Made by a program: the position numbers and the translations under genes | Shown: piece by piece, positions 40,309 to 48,991 of the stretch | How the letters are laid out: every line of letters starts with the position of its first letter | Position numbering within the stretch: the stretch's first letter is position 1 | Source: Lachnospiraceae bacterium | Lineage (GTDB): Bacteria > Bacillota > Clostridia > Lachnospirales > Lachnospiraceae | Direction of reading: 5' to 3' | Assembly: GCA_017518185.1 (NCBI GenBank) | Contig: JAFWWB010000060.1 | Span: 1 to 64,000 of the forward strand | DNA: 64,000 nt | The notes under the pieces: generated by a model | Database searches by the model: none | What the model saw: only the letters and a program-made list of their open reading frames with translations | Told to the model about the DNA's origin: nothing

Positions 40309-41499
40309 CTATTCAAACGTGCCGTAGAAACGGATGTAGCTTATCCCGTTCCTTCCGGCATAATCAACATATTCGTCCTTGGTCATGGCCTTGTTCCTGT
40401 AGATGCCGGAGACCCGGAGTCCCCTGCCCCTGAGCTTTCTGATCTCTTCCAGGGCCTCTTCACGTCCGCCCTCGTCATACACTATCCATGAAACACTCTC
40501 CCCTTCCTCCTTGGCCTCACCCTGGCTCCTGAGAGCGCTCTGGATGTCATCCAGAAGGAAAACGCAGCCCACTGCGGGGGCATCATGTCCGAAGCGCCTT
40601 AGCAGGCTGTCATATCTGCCGCCCTTGACTATGGCATCACCCACACCGTAGGTGAAAGCCTTAAAGATTATCCCTGTATAATAATGGAACTTGGAAAGCA
40701 TCCCCAGGTCAAAGGAGATGTACTCCTCCAGCCCGTATTTCTTTACCAGCTCATATACCTGTATGAGCCTGTCAGCAGCCTTCATGGTCCGCACATTCGT
40801 TATATGCTTCCTGGCCGCCGTAAGATCCTCTATGGTGAAGACATCGCCGGCATGCCTGAGGAGCTTCATATAGTGGTCCGCAACTCCGGCCCGCCTCAGG
40901 ACTTCCTCGGCTCCGTAATAATTCTTAACGGAGATCTGTTCCCTCAGTTCCTCCACGATCTCGTCCTCAAGGCCTGCCTCCTCGCATACGCCCTTGAAGA
41001 AATCCACTTCACCCACGCTTATGGTGAACTCCTAAAAGCCCGCAGCCTTAAGAGCCTCCGCCACAAGGCAGAGCATCTCCGCATCCGCATCCGCCGAAGC
41101 ATCACCTAAAAGCTCGGCTCCGGTCTGTGTGGTCTCCTTAAGCTTTCCCTGAAGGTCCGATGCGTTCACAAAAGCATTGCCCTCGTAGCAGAGGCGCACG
41201 GGTATATGGTCCTCAAGGAAGTACTTGGCGGCGCATCTCGCAACGGAAGGTGTGAAATCCGGCCTGAGGGCCAGGGTATTGCCTTCCTTGTCAAAGAACT
41301 TAAAAAGATCCTTTGACGGCGTTGTTCCAACCTCCTTCGAAAAAACATCGAAGAATTCAAAAGAAGGTGTTCTTATCTCGCGGTAGCCGAAAGAAGAAAT
41401 TGCTGAGTGGATACGCTCCGACAGCCTCTTCTTTTCACTGAGCTCCGCTCCGTAAATGTCTCTTACTCCCTCGGGAGTGTGTATAAGCATCTTTTCCAT
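40309..41499 (-). pseudogene. hisZ: ATP phosphoribosyltransferase regulatory subunit, interrupted by an in-frame amber codon
   Basis: HisZ is a HisRS-like partner of short HisG. The N-terminal part (MEKMLIHTPEGVRDIYGAEL to LCLVAEALKAAGF) ends at TAG (41032-41034). Without any frame change the sequence resumes EFTISVGEVDFFKGVCEEAG and runs to the normal end (GLRVSGIYRNKAMTKDEYVDY). The two parts join into one HisZ of about 396 residues, so a single substitution explains the break. A restart at GTG 41016 is possible, because the stop itself creates AGGAG 12 bases upstream. A sequencing error, true loss, split subunit or read-through are all possible. The first ATG has no ribosome site and is nearly leaderless. 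Confidence 0.88.
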
Positions 41500-41508
41500 A
41501 ACTTTGTG

Positions 41509-41538
41509 ATTATAATATATATTTCCGTACTATGTCAA
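41509..41538 (-). promoter_or_regulatory. Promoter of the his operon, nearly leaderless
   Basis: TTGACA (41533-41538), 18 bases, TATAAT (41509-41514). Both boxes are perfect. The expected start, about 7 bases past the -10 box, is only a few bases from the hisZ ATG at 41499. The -35 box overlaps the last codons of rluA. Confidence 0.75.
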
Positions 41539-42468
41539 CCAAAAGCCCTCGGGAGGCCTGCAGACGAAGTTCTTTTCACTGAGGCGTTCAAAAGCGCCGC
41601 TGATCTTCGGAAACACTATCCTGTACGCGTGAAGGTACTGCCCCCTGTGCCGGCCGGCCCTGCGGCCGCCGTATTTTTCATCACCTTTAAGTGGATGGCC
41701 CAGATATGCCAGCTGCGCCCTTATCTGGTGTGACCGGCCGGTTACGAGCTCCGCCTCTATAAGGCTGTATCCGTTCTTTATCTCCAGCGTGCGGAATACG
41801 GTACATACCCTCTTTGCCCCTTCAGCACTGCTGTCCTTAACGATCCGCACGGTGTTGCTGCCGCCGTCCTTTACCAGGAAGCCTTCCACAGGGCCGTCAA
41901 GGGAGCATTCTCCCTCTGCCACTGCCAGATAGATCTTTCCCACTTCCCTTGAAGCTATCATATCACTCAAAAAACGGCTTCCCGCATAACTGGCGGCGCA
42001 GAGCAGCATACCGGAGGTGTTCCGGTCAAGACGGTTGCATACGGCCGGCGAAAAAGCAGGATCGGCGCCGCGCTTTTCCTCCAGATAGGATCTCAGCATA
42101 TCATTGGCGCACAAAGCACCGCTGCCGTCCGGGATGCTCAGCACCCCTGCAGGCTTATTCATTATGATGATATCCTCATCCTCATAGACGATTTCCGGTG
42201 CGGGAAGGCATTTATCCGCGGTCAGACGCCCACCGGCAGCTGAAGCAGTCCCCCGCATCTTCTCAAAGGTCTCGTCCGAAAAGAAAAAGAAGAGCCTGTC
42301 TCCCCCGGAGATCAGCTCACTGCCATCCGCCTTTTTCCCGTTAAGGGTGATATTCTTTTTCCGCAGCATCTTATAGATAAAGCCGCTGCCGGCCCCGGCC
42401 AGATACTTTTTCAGATACTTGTCCAGCCTCTGGCCTCCGTCTTTTCCGGCGATCTCAAGTTCCTTCAC
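41530..42468 (-). CDS. RluA-family 23S rRNA pseudouridine synthase
   Basis: 312 residues. An N-terminal S4-like RNA-binding domain (GGQRLDKYLKKYLAGAGSGF) is followed by the catalytic domain with CNRLDRNTSGMLLCA, where the Asp of RLD is the nucleophile. GRSHQIRAQLAYLGHPLKGD is the usual later motif. RluC or RluD specificity cannot be decided from the sequence. The start overlaps the preceding membrane protein gene by 4 bases; last gene of the parE operon. Confidence 0.93.
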   Translation of the reverse strand: MKELEIAGKDGGQRLDKYLKKYLAGAGSGFIYKMLRKKNITLNGKKADGSELISGGDRLFFFFSDETFEKMRGTASAAGGRLTADKCLPAPEIVYEDEDIIIMNKPAGVLSIPDGSGALCANDMLRSYLEEKRGADPAFSPAVCNRLDRNTSGMLLCAASYAGSRFLSDMIASREVGKIYLAVAEGECSLDGPVEGFLVKDGGSNTVRIVKDSSAEGAKRVCTVFRTLEIKNGYSLIEAELVTGRSHQIRAQLAYLGHPLKGDEKYGGRRAGRHRGQYLHAYRIVFPKISGAFERLSEKNFVCRPPEGFWLT

Positions 42469-43043
42469 AGCGATACCGACAGAACGGAAGACATAAGGGC
42501 ATCGGCCCGCTCCGTTCTTTTCCCCCTGTCATTCTGCAGTCTGTCCAGGAACTTATCCTCATCGGTAAAGAGCTTTACCGTAACGTTTTTGTGTCCGTCC
42601 TTCTTAAGCACTTCCCTTAAGTGCTCCTCGCATTTCGAAACCTCCCCGCAGCCCAGGCCGAAGACCTCGTTGTCATTAACGGCCATGGCATAGACCGGGT
42701 GGTTTATCTTATATTCGGTGAAGAAAAGATCGTAAAGAAGGGCTGCCCCGGTCTCTTTACATCTAAGGAAAAGTTCTTCGGGGCAGGCAGTCTTTTTAGC
42801 CTTTGCGAACATTATGGCCTGTATGAGGAAACGGGTACCGGGAAGTATCCCCAGGACAGCAGCCACTGTGAGCAGATTATTCCTGCTCTTGGACCAGCTT
42901 ATATCCGGATTCCTGTATTTTGCTATGATCATTCCCGTAAACAGCAGGGCAAAGGATATAAGAAAACAGAGGGACGCTTTTAATGCCTCCCTCTTTAACT
43001 GAGCTCTTATATATCCGTATTCTCCCTTACCGGGTCCTTTCAT
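42465..43043 (-). CDS. Conserved two-helix membrane protein of unknown function
   Basis: 192 residues. Hydrophobic segments at about 22-42 (LKASLCFLISFALLFTGMII) and 58-77 (LLTVAAVLGILPGTRFLIQA) are followed by a soluble C-terminal part of about 110 residues without a recognised motif. It overlaps its neighbours on both sides by 4 bases, so it is a genuine member of the operon. No function can be assigned. Confidence 0.75.
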   Translation of the reverse strand: MKGPGKGEYGYIRAQLKREALKASLCFLISFALLFTGMIIAKYRNPDISWSKSRNNLLTVAAVLGILPGTRFLIQAIMFAKAKKTACPEELFLRCKETGAALLYDLFFTEYKINHPVYAMAVNDNEVFGLGCGEVSKCEEHLREVLKKDGHKNVTVKLFTDEDKFLDRLQNDRGKRTERADALMSSVLSVSL

Positions 43044-43672
43044 CCTATACCGTTATCGTTATCGAAAATGCTGTGCACCTCTTCCTCCTTGGGTGCCGGC
43101 TCCTGGGGCTCGGCCTGCACGGGAGCAGGTGCCGTGAGTTCGTTTAAGTTCTCCTGGACCGTCTGTCCCACGCCGTTTAAGGATTCCAGCAGCTTGTTGG
43201 TGTTCCTTGTGGTGGTATCCACGCAGTCAAAGATCATATCCTGCAGGCTCTTCAGCATATCGGTCAGATATTTCTGTGCGGAAGCCATGTACTGGTCACC
43301 CTGGAACTGGGCATCCTCTATGATGCGGTTGGCCTCTTCCACAGCCATGTTGATCATATCGTCTGCCTGGTTCTGGGCCCTGTTCATGATCTCCGATTCG
43401 CTGAGGATCTCGTTGGCCTGCTGCTGCACCTGGCTGAGCATACGGTCGGCCTCTTCCTTGGCACTGCGTTCGATAGCCTCCTTGTTGGAGATGATCTTCC
43501 TGTATCTCTCCACCTCTTCGGGGATCTGGCTCTTGAGCTGCCTGATGAGCATCTCAAGCTCCTCCCTGTCAACGGAGATGTTGGTACTGGAAAAGAACAC
43601 GCCCTTGCTGCGCCTTACCAGTTCCTCCATCTGCTCAATGGTGCTCTCGATATTGCTGTTAGTCTTAGCCAT
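43040..43672 (-). CDS. Coiled-coil protein of the coaD locus
   Basis: 210 residues from the second of two adjacent Met codons, because GGGGAGG is too close to the first. Residues about 10-170 are mostly heptad-like helix, with EEADRMLSQVQQQANEILSE and NMAVEEANRIIEDAQFQGDQ, like the stalk of DivIVA or F0-b proteins. The tail is Pro/Glu-rich (PAPVQAEPQEPAPKEEEVHS). Homologues beside coaD are common in Clostridia and are annotated only as ATPase-like or hypothetical. A cell-envelope or division role is possible but unproven. Confidence 0.75.
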   Translation of the reverse strand: MAKTNSNIESTIEQMEELVRRSKGVFFSSTNISVDREELEMLIRQLKSQIPEEVERYRKIISNKEAIERSAKEEADRMLSQVQQQANEILSESEIMNRAQNQADDMINMAVEEANRIIEDAQFQGDQYMASAQKYLTDMLKSLQDMIFDCVDTTTRNTNKLLESLNGVGQTVQENLNELTAPAPVQAEPQEPAPKEEEVHSIFDNDNGIG

Positions 43673-44160
43673 CATTCCTCCCCTTTATACTTAGCGCAGA
43701 TCATGTCTGCAACAAAATCCGGCACACACTGGCTTATATCACCGCCGAAGCTCGCTATCTCCTTTACGGAGGAAGAGCTAAGATACGCATACTCAAGACT
43801 CGTGGTCAGGAACAGGGTATCCACGCCGTCATGGGAAAGGATCCTGTTGGTCTGAGCCACCTGGAGCTCGTATTCAAAATCGGTGATAGCCCTGAGTCCC
43901 CTGATAACTATCCTTACGTCCTGGCTCCTGCAGTAATCTATGAGCAGGCCGCTGAAGGAATCGATCTTTACGTTACCAAGATCCCTGCAAGCTTCCTCGA
44001 GTATTTTAACACGTTCGTCAACGGAAAACAACGGGTGTTTCGTTTTATTGTTAAGGACAGCGACCGTAAGGCTGTCAAACATCTCAGCAGCGCGCTTTAT
44101 CACATCCAGATGTCCGTAAGTCATAGGGTCAAAGCTTCCCGGATATACAGCCTTCTTCAT
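43672..44160 (-). CDS. coaD: Phosphopantetheine adenylyltransferase
   Basis: 162 residues, penultimate step of coenzyme A synthesis. It starts [20 protein letters not shown], with the nucleotidyltransferase TxGH motif, and ends with the conserved [20 protein letters not shown]. Two adjacent Met codons (44163, 44160) are possible; the second is 6 bases from GAGGAG. It overlaps rsmD by 1-4 bases. Confidence 0.97.
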   Translation of the reverse strand: MKKAVYPGSFDPMTYGHLDVIKRAAEMFDSLTVAVLNNKTKHPLFSVDERVKILEEACRDLGNVKIDSFSGLLIDYCRSQDVRIVIRGLRAITDFEYELQVAQTNRILSHDGVDTLFLTTSLEYAYLSSSSVKEIASFGGDISQCVPDFVADMICAKYKGEE

Positions 44161-44711
44161 CATGCTCTCCTCTTCAAAAATACATGCCTGTTAGTCTTGT
44201 AGTCCTTTTGTTTTACTATCTCATAGCCCATAGCCTCCGCAAAGGAAAAATCCCTGTTTATGGCTTCTTCTATGATGATGAGCGTATCGGCGGTAACGCT
44301 TTTACTGTCAAGGGCGCTCCTGAGGAGCTTTTCATCATAGCCCTGTCCGTAAGGAGGATCGGCGAACACCACATCCACAGCCTCACGTATGCTGTAATTC
44401 AGGGCATTTACTGCATCTGCCCTTATGACCATCGCCTTATCGAAAAGCTTCGTATGCTTCAGGTTATCCTCTATACAGCCAAGGGCTTCCCTGTCCGTCT
44501 CCACGAAATATGCCTTCTTCGCTCCCCGGCTCAGCGCCTCTATGCCCACTCCGCCGCTGCCGGCGAAAAGATCCGCAAAGACGCAGTCCGGTATATCATT
44601 CTGGAGAACGTTGAACAGCGTTTCCTTTATCCTGTCGGTGGTTGGCCTCGTGCCCTCTCCCGCAGGAGTTTTCAGCTGCAGCGATCTTGCGCTGCCGGCG
44701 ATCACTCTCAC
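44160..44711 (-). CDS. rsmD: 16S rRNA (guanine966-N2)-methyltransferase
   Basis: 183 residues. It starts [20 protein letters not shown], has the SAM-binding [20 protein letters not shown] and the catalytic [16 protein letters not shown]. The start codon is GTG at 44711, overlapping the parC stop by 4 bases (GTGA). The rsmD-coaD order is the common bacterial arrangement. Confidence 0.96.
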   Translation of the reverse strand: MRVIAGSARSLQLKTPAGEGTRPTTDRIKETLFNVLQNDIPDCVFADLFAGSGGVGIEALSRGAKKAYFVETDREALGCIEDNLKHTKLFDKAMVIRADAVNALNYSIREAVDVVFADPPYGQGYDEKLLRSALDSKSVTADTLIIIEEAINRDFSFAEAMGYEIVKQKDYKTNRHVFLKRRA

Positions 44712-46951
44712 TTTATCCTGCTCCCCTTGGCATCCCTCTTCTGGGGCTTGATGAGTCCCAGATCTATCTTCTTCCCGTTAAACTCGATCAGATGTCTTTC
44801 CTCGGAAGCATTTCCGAAATGCACCTGCTCTATATAATCATTGCCCGAAAGCTTCATGCCCCTTACGCCTATGGCATTCTTCTTCTTCTGGGGTATCTCG
44901 ATACCATCCATCTTAAGGAGGAAGCCGTTATGGCTGATGAGCGTCACCCAGGTCTGGTCGAAGAGCATGTTCACTGCAGCAACGCTGTCCCCGTCGGCAA
45001 GCTTCGTTGCGGCCACGGTACGTTTGGATACATCGAACTCATCCCCGTCCACGTATTTTATCATGCCGGTCTTTGTTACAAAGGCCAGTCTCGTCAGCTT
45101 CAGCTCCGCCTGGTTCACAATAAAGACTATATCCTCTTTGGAGGAATCGTAATTGCTCACATTGTCCACCGGTACGCCTTTATCCCTGAACTTCCCGTGG
45201 GGAAGATCCGAGATCCTGAAGGTATGTACATTGCCGCCGGAGGTGAAGGCTGCCAGTTTTCCGGTATTTTTGCAGGGAATGATCCATACGTTCTCCGCCT
45301 CCACAGCCTCACGGTTGCGCTCAAGGGTGGCGGGATCTATGGTCTTACAGTAGCCGAAACGGTCCATGATGAAGACCACATCGGTCTCCTCCACCTTGTT
45401 CTCTTCATAAACGGCCTCGGCGGCATTCTCTATATCCGTAAGCCTGGGCCTCTGATATCTCTTCTTTATCTCTTCAAGGTCACTGATGATCTGTCCCGCC
45501 ATGGACTCCCTGCGGTCCAGCAGATCCTCATAACGGTAGATATTGGCAGTGGTCTGCTCATAGTCTCTCTGAAGGGCTTCTATCTCCAGACCGATCAGTC
45601 TGTAGAGACGCAGCTCAAGGATGGCATCTGCCTGACGCTCTGCAAAGCGCAGCATACCGGCCATGATCCGTGACTGCTTGCTCTTGAAGTTTATGCCGTC
45701 GGTAACGCCCTCCACAAGACACTTCCTGGCCTGGGCCCTGTCGTGGGAGCCCCTGAGTATCTCTATGATAAGGTCGATGACATTGCAGGCCTTGATGAGA
45801 CCTTCCTGCACTTCCTTCTTTTCTCTCTCTTTTTTCAGCAGGTTGGTATACTTCCTGCGGTTAAGCTCGAACTGGAAGGCCACATTGGCAGCGATGATAT
45901 CCTTAAGTCCCATGGTCTCGGGACGTCCGTCGCAGATCGCCAGCATATTGACGCCGAAGGTATCCTCCAGCCTGGTCTTCTTGTAGAGCATGTTCGTGAA
46001 ATTCTCCACGTCCGCATCCTTCTTAAGCTCTATGACGATGCGTATGCCCTCCTTTGAGGACTGGTTGGAGATATCCACTATATCCGTGGTCTTACGGCTC
46101 TCCGCAAGAGCCGCCACATCCGTAAGGAACTTCGCTATGCCCGTGCCCACCATGGTAAAAGGTATCTCGGTGATCACCAGCAGCTTGTGTCCGCCCTTTG
46201 CGTTCTCAACGCTTACGCGGCCGCGTATCTTTATCTTGCCGCTGCCGCTCTCATAGATATCCGACAGCTCATCCTTATTTATCACTATGCCGCCGGTGGG
46301 GAAATCCGGTCCCTTTACGTATTTCATCAGCTCTTTTGTGCTGATATTCTCATTCTTTATGTAGGCGATGACCGCGTCAGTGACCTCCGCCAGATTATGG
46401 GGCGGGATCTTGGTTGCCATACCTACGGCTATACCCTCTGTTCCGTTCACCAGGAGGTTGGGGAAACGCGCGGGCAGGACCACAGGCTCCTTTTCGGTCT
46501 CGTCAAAGTTGGGCATGAAGTCCACGACATCCTTGTCGAGATCAGCCAGCAGCCCTTCCTCAGAGATCCTGGCAAGCCTTGCCTCCGTATATCGCATTGC
46601 AGCGGCGCCGTCGCCTTCGATATTTCCGAAGTTTCCGTGTCCGTCTACGAGCACAGCTCCCTTCTTGAAGTCCTGGGTCATCACCACCAGGGCGTCATAG
46701 ATGGAGGAGTCTCCATGGGGGTGGTATTTACCCATGGTATCACCGACTATACGGGCGCTCTTTCTGTGGGGCCTGTCATATCTGACCCCCAGCTCGTACA
46801 TATCATATAATACCCTGCGCTGGACGGGCTTTAAGCCGTCACGCACATCAGGCAGAGCCCTGGCGATTATGACGCTCATGGCATAATCGATATAGGACTT
46901 CTGCATCACCTCTGAATATTCTGTTTTTACTATCCTGTCGTTCTGTTCCAT
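44708..46951 (-). CDS. parC: Type IIA DNA topoisomerase subunit A (topoisomerase IV ParC-type)
   Basis: 747 residues. The breakage-reunion domain has RALPDVRDGLKPVQRRVLYD, GKYHPHGDSSIYDALVVMTQ and the catalytic Tyr at about 121 (GAAAMRYTEARL). The C-terminal propeller part begins near VVFIMDRFGYCKTIDPATLE. No GyrA-box (QRRGGKG) is seen, and the protein is shorter than typical Clostridia GyrA (about 840). With the adjacent ParE-like subunit this points to topoisomerase IV, although some databases name such pairs gyrase. It starts 16 bases after parE. Confidence 0.85.
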   Translation of the reverse strand: MEQNDRIVKTEYSEVMQKSYIDYAMSVIIARALPDVRDGLKPVQRRVLYDMYELGVRYDRPHRKSARIVGDTMGKYHPHGDSSIYDALVVMTQDFKKGAVLVDGHGNFGNIEGDGAAAMRYTEARLARISEEGLLADLDKDVVDFMPNFDETEKEPVVLPARFPNLLVNGTEGIAVGMATKIPPHNLAEVTDAVIAYIKNENISTKELMKYVKGPDFPTGGIVINKDELSDIYESGSGKIKIRGRVSVENAKGGHKLLVITEIPFTMVGTGIAKFLTDVAALAESRKTTDIVDISNQSSKEGIRIVIELKKDADVENFTNMLYKKTRLEDTFGVNMLAICDGRPETMGLKDIIAANVAFQFELNRRKYTNLLKKEREKKEVQEGLIKACNVIDLIIEILRGSHDRAQARKCLVEGVTDGINFKSKQSRIMAGMLRFAERQADAILELRLYRLIGLEIEALQRDYEQTTANIYRYEDLLDRRESMAGQIISDLEEIKKRYQRPRLTDIENAAEAVYEENKVEETDVVFIMDRFGYCKTIDPATLERNREAVEAENVWIIPCKNTGKLAAFTSGGNVHTFRISDLPHGKFRDKGVPVDNVSNYDSSKEDIVFIVNQAELKLTRLAFVTKTGMIKYVDGDEFDVSKRTVAATKLADGDSVAAVNMLFDQTWVTLISHNGFLLKMDGIEIPQKKKNAIGVRGMKLSGNDYIEQVHFGNASEERHLIEFNGKKIDLGLIKPQKRDAKGSRIK

Positions 46952-46967
46952 TATCTTTTATCCGGTA

Positions 46968-48899
46968 TTAATAATCTAACATTGCATCCGTGGCATTCTC
47001 ATGTATGAACTGCCGCCTGGGAGCCACATCGCTGCCCATGAGAAGCTCGGTGGTATCCGAAGCCAGTATGGGATCTTCGATGTCCACCCTTTTCAGAAGC
47101 CTGCGCTCGGGATCCAGCGTGGTCTCCCACAGCTGCGTGGCATCCATCTCTCCAAGACCCTTATAGCGCTGCAGGGTGAAATTCCCCTTATGGGTCTTCC
47201 TGTACTTTGCAAGGGCCGCATCATCGTAAAGATATTCTTCCTTACCCTTAGCCGGAATGGCTTTATACAGGGGCGGCATGGCTATATACACATGCCCTTC
47301 CTGTATCAGCTCCGGCATGAAGCGGTAGAAAAGAGTCAAAAGCAGAGTGCTGATATGGGCGCCGTCCACGTCGGCATCCGCCATGATTATGATCTTGTCA
47401 TAACGCAGCTTCGTTATATCAAAATCGTTGCCGTAGCCCTCGGAAAAGCCGCAGCCGAAGGCATTGATCATGGTCTTTATCTCGGCATTGGCAAGTATCT
47501 TGTCTATGGAAGCTTTCTCCACGTTCAGGGTCTTACCCCTGATGGGAAGTATGGCCTGGTATTCCCTGTTTCTGGCGGTCTTGGCGCTGCCGCCTGCGGA
47601 ATCACCCTCGACGATGAAGATCTCACATTTGGAGGCATCCCTGGAGCCGCAGTTGGCCAGCTTTCCGTTTGAATCAAAGGAATACTTCTGCCTGGTCAGC
47701 AGATTGGTCTTTGCCTTTTCCTCACTCTTTCGGATCTTCGCCGCCTTTTCGGCACAGCCGATGATGTTCTTTAAGACCTCCAGGTTCCTGTCAAAGTAGC
47801 GGACGCACTCGTCTCCCGTCACCTTGCTGACAGCCTTGGCCGCATCCTGGTTATCCAGCTTTGTCTTGGTCTGTCCTTCGAAACGCGGATCCTTATGCTT
47901 TATGGAGATCACCGCCGTCATGCCGTTACGCACATCCGGACCGGTGAAGTTGGCATCCTTTTCCTTAAGGCTTCCCAGCTGCCTTGCATAGCTGTTGATG
48001 ACCGTGGTGAACATGGTCTTGAAGCCGGTGATATGGGTACCGCCCTCGGCGTTGTAGATATTGTTGCAGAAGCCCAGCACATTCTCATGGAACTCGTTTA
48101 CATACTGGAAAGCAGCTTCCACTTCCACGCCTTCCTGCTCGCCGCTGTAATAAACCACATCATGAATGGCTTCCTTGCCTTTGTTAAGAGCCTTTACGAA
48201 GCCCCTTATGCCCTCAGGCTCATGGAATACAGCCTCATCGGGCTGTTCCTGGCGCAGATCCTTGAAATATATGGTGAGCTCCGGATTCAGATATGCGGTC
48301 TCATGCAGTCTGGACCTTATATCCTCCGCCTTGAACCAGGTCTTGTCAAATATTGTATCGTCCGGGGTGAAGTTCACCTTTGTACCGGTCTTCCTGGTAT
48401 TTCCTATCTCGGGGAGCAGGCCGTTTTTAAGCTTCGTTACTGGCTCGCCCCTCTCATATTCGTCTTCATAGATATGGCCGCCGCGCTTTATGGTGACCTT
48501 CAGATGGCTTGAAAGCGCATTGACAACGGAGGAACCCACACCGTGGAGACCGCCGCTGGTCTTATAGGCGCTGTTGTCGAACTTGCCGCCGGCATGCAGT
48601 GTGGTGAACACCAGACGTTCGGCGCTGACACCCTTGGCATGCATCTCCACGGGCATACCGCGGCCGTCATCCTCCACAGTGGCGGAGCCGTCCTTTTCAA
48701 GCGTCACCCATATATTGTTACAGTGTCCTGCCAGATGTTCATCCACGGAATTGTCCACTATCTCATAGACAAGATGGTTTAGACCCTTGGTGGATACACT
48801 GCCTATGTACATACCCGGACGGACCCTTACAGCCTCAAGTCCCTCCAGGACAACTATGTTTTCCGCGCCGTATTCGTCGCGCTTAATATCTTCTGCCAT
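46968..48899 (-). CDS. parE: Type IIA DNA topoisomerase subunit B (ParE-type)
   Basis: 643 residues. The GHKL ATPase domain has EIVDNSVDEHLAGHCNN, VEDDGRGMPVEMHAKGVS and TSGGLHGVGSSVVNALSSHL. The TOPRIM domain has FIVEGDSAGGSAKTARNREY, GKTLNVEKASIDKI and MADADVDGAHISTLLLTLFY. Final residues DVAPRRQFIHENATDAMLDY are typical. First gene of the operon down to rluA, with a promoter just upstream. Topoisomerase IV is preferred over gyrase because of the partner subunit. Confidence 0.87.
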   Translation of the reverse strand: MAEDIKRDEYGAENIVVLEGLEAVRVRPGMYIGSVSTKGLNHLVYEIVDNSVDEHLAGHCNNIWVTLEKDGSATVEDDGRGMPVEMHAKGVSAERLVFTTLHAGGKFDNSAYKTSGGLHGVGSSVVNALSSHLKVTIKRGGHIYEDEYERGEPVTKLKNGLLPEIGNTRKTGTKVNFTPDDTIFDKTWFKAEDIRSRLHETAYLNPELTIYFKDLRQEQPDEAVFHEPEGIRGFVKALNKGKEAIHDVVYYSGEQEGVEVEAAFQYVNEFHENVLGFCNNIYNAEGGTHITGFKTMFTTVINSYARQLGSLKEKDANFTGPDVRNGMTAVISIKHKDPRFEGQTKTKLDNQDAAKAVSKVTGDECVRYFDRNLEVLKNIIGCAEKAAKIRKSEEKAKTNLLTRQKYSFDSNGKLANCGSRDASKCEIFIVEGDSAGGSAKTARNREYQAILPIRGKTLNVEKASIDKILANAEIKTMINAFGCGFSEGYGNDFDITKLRYDKIIIMADADVDGAHISTLLLTLFYRFMPELIQEGHVYIAMPPLYKAIPAKGKEEYLYDDAALAKYRKTHKGNFTLQRYKGLGEMDATQLWETTLDPERRLLKRVDIEDPILASDTTELLMGSDVAPRRQFIHENATDAMLDY

Positions 48900-48956
48900 T
48901 ATCTCCTGATCTCCTCCCGGGAGAAATACATTATTTATCCAAAAAACAACTCGACT

Positions 48957-48985
48957 ATGTTAACATAACTACAAGATCATGTCAA
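48957..48985 (-). promoter_or_regulatory. Promoter of the parE-parC-rsmD-coaD-rluA operon
   Basis: A perfect TTGACA (48980-48985), 17 bases, TAACAT (48957-48962) with an extending TG. It begins 7 bases after the activase stop codon, so this operon is separate from the activase gene. Confidence 0.7.
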
Positions 48986-48991
48986 TTTGAT

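Noticed and set aside
41032..41034. Amber codon read as pyrrolysine or another recoding event
   Set aside because: No pyl genes or downstream structure are visible, the residue is not at a known Pyl position, and a simple nonsense change or sequencing error is more likely.
44708..48899. gyrA/gyrB assignment for the two topoisomerase genes
   Set aside because: No GyrA-box and a short C-terminal part in the A subunit favour topoisomerase IV; gyrase cannot be fully excluded without the other gene pair.
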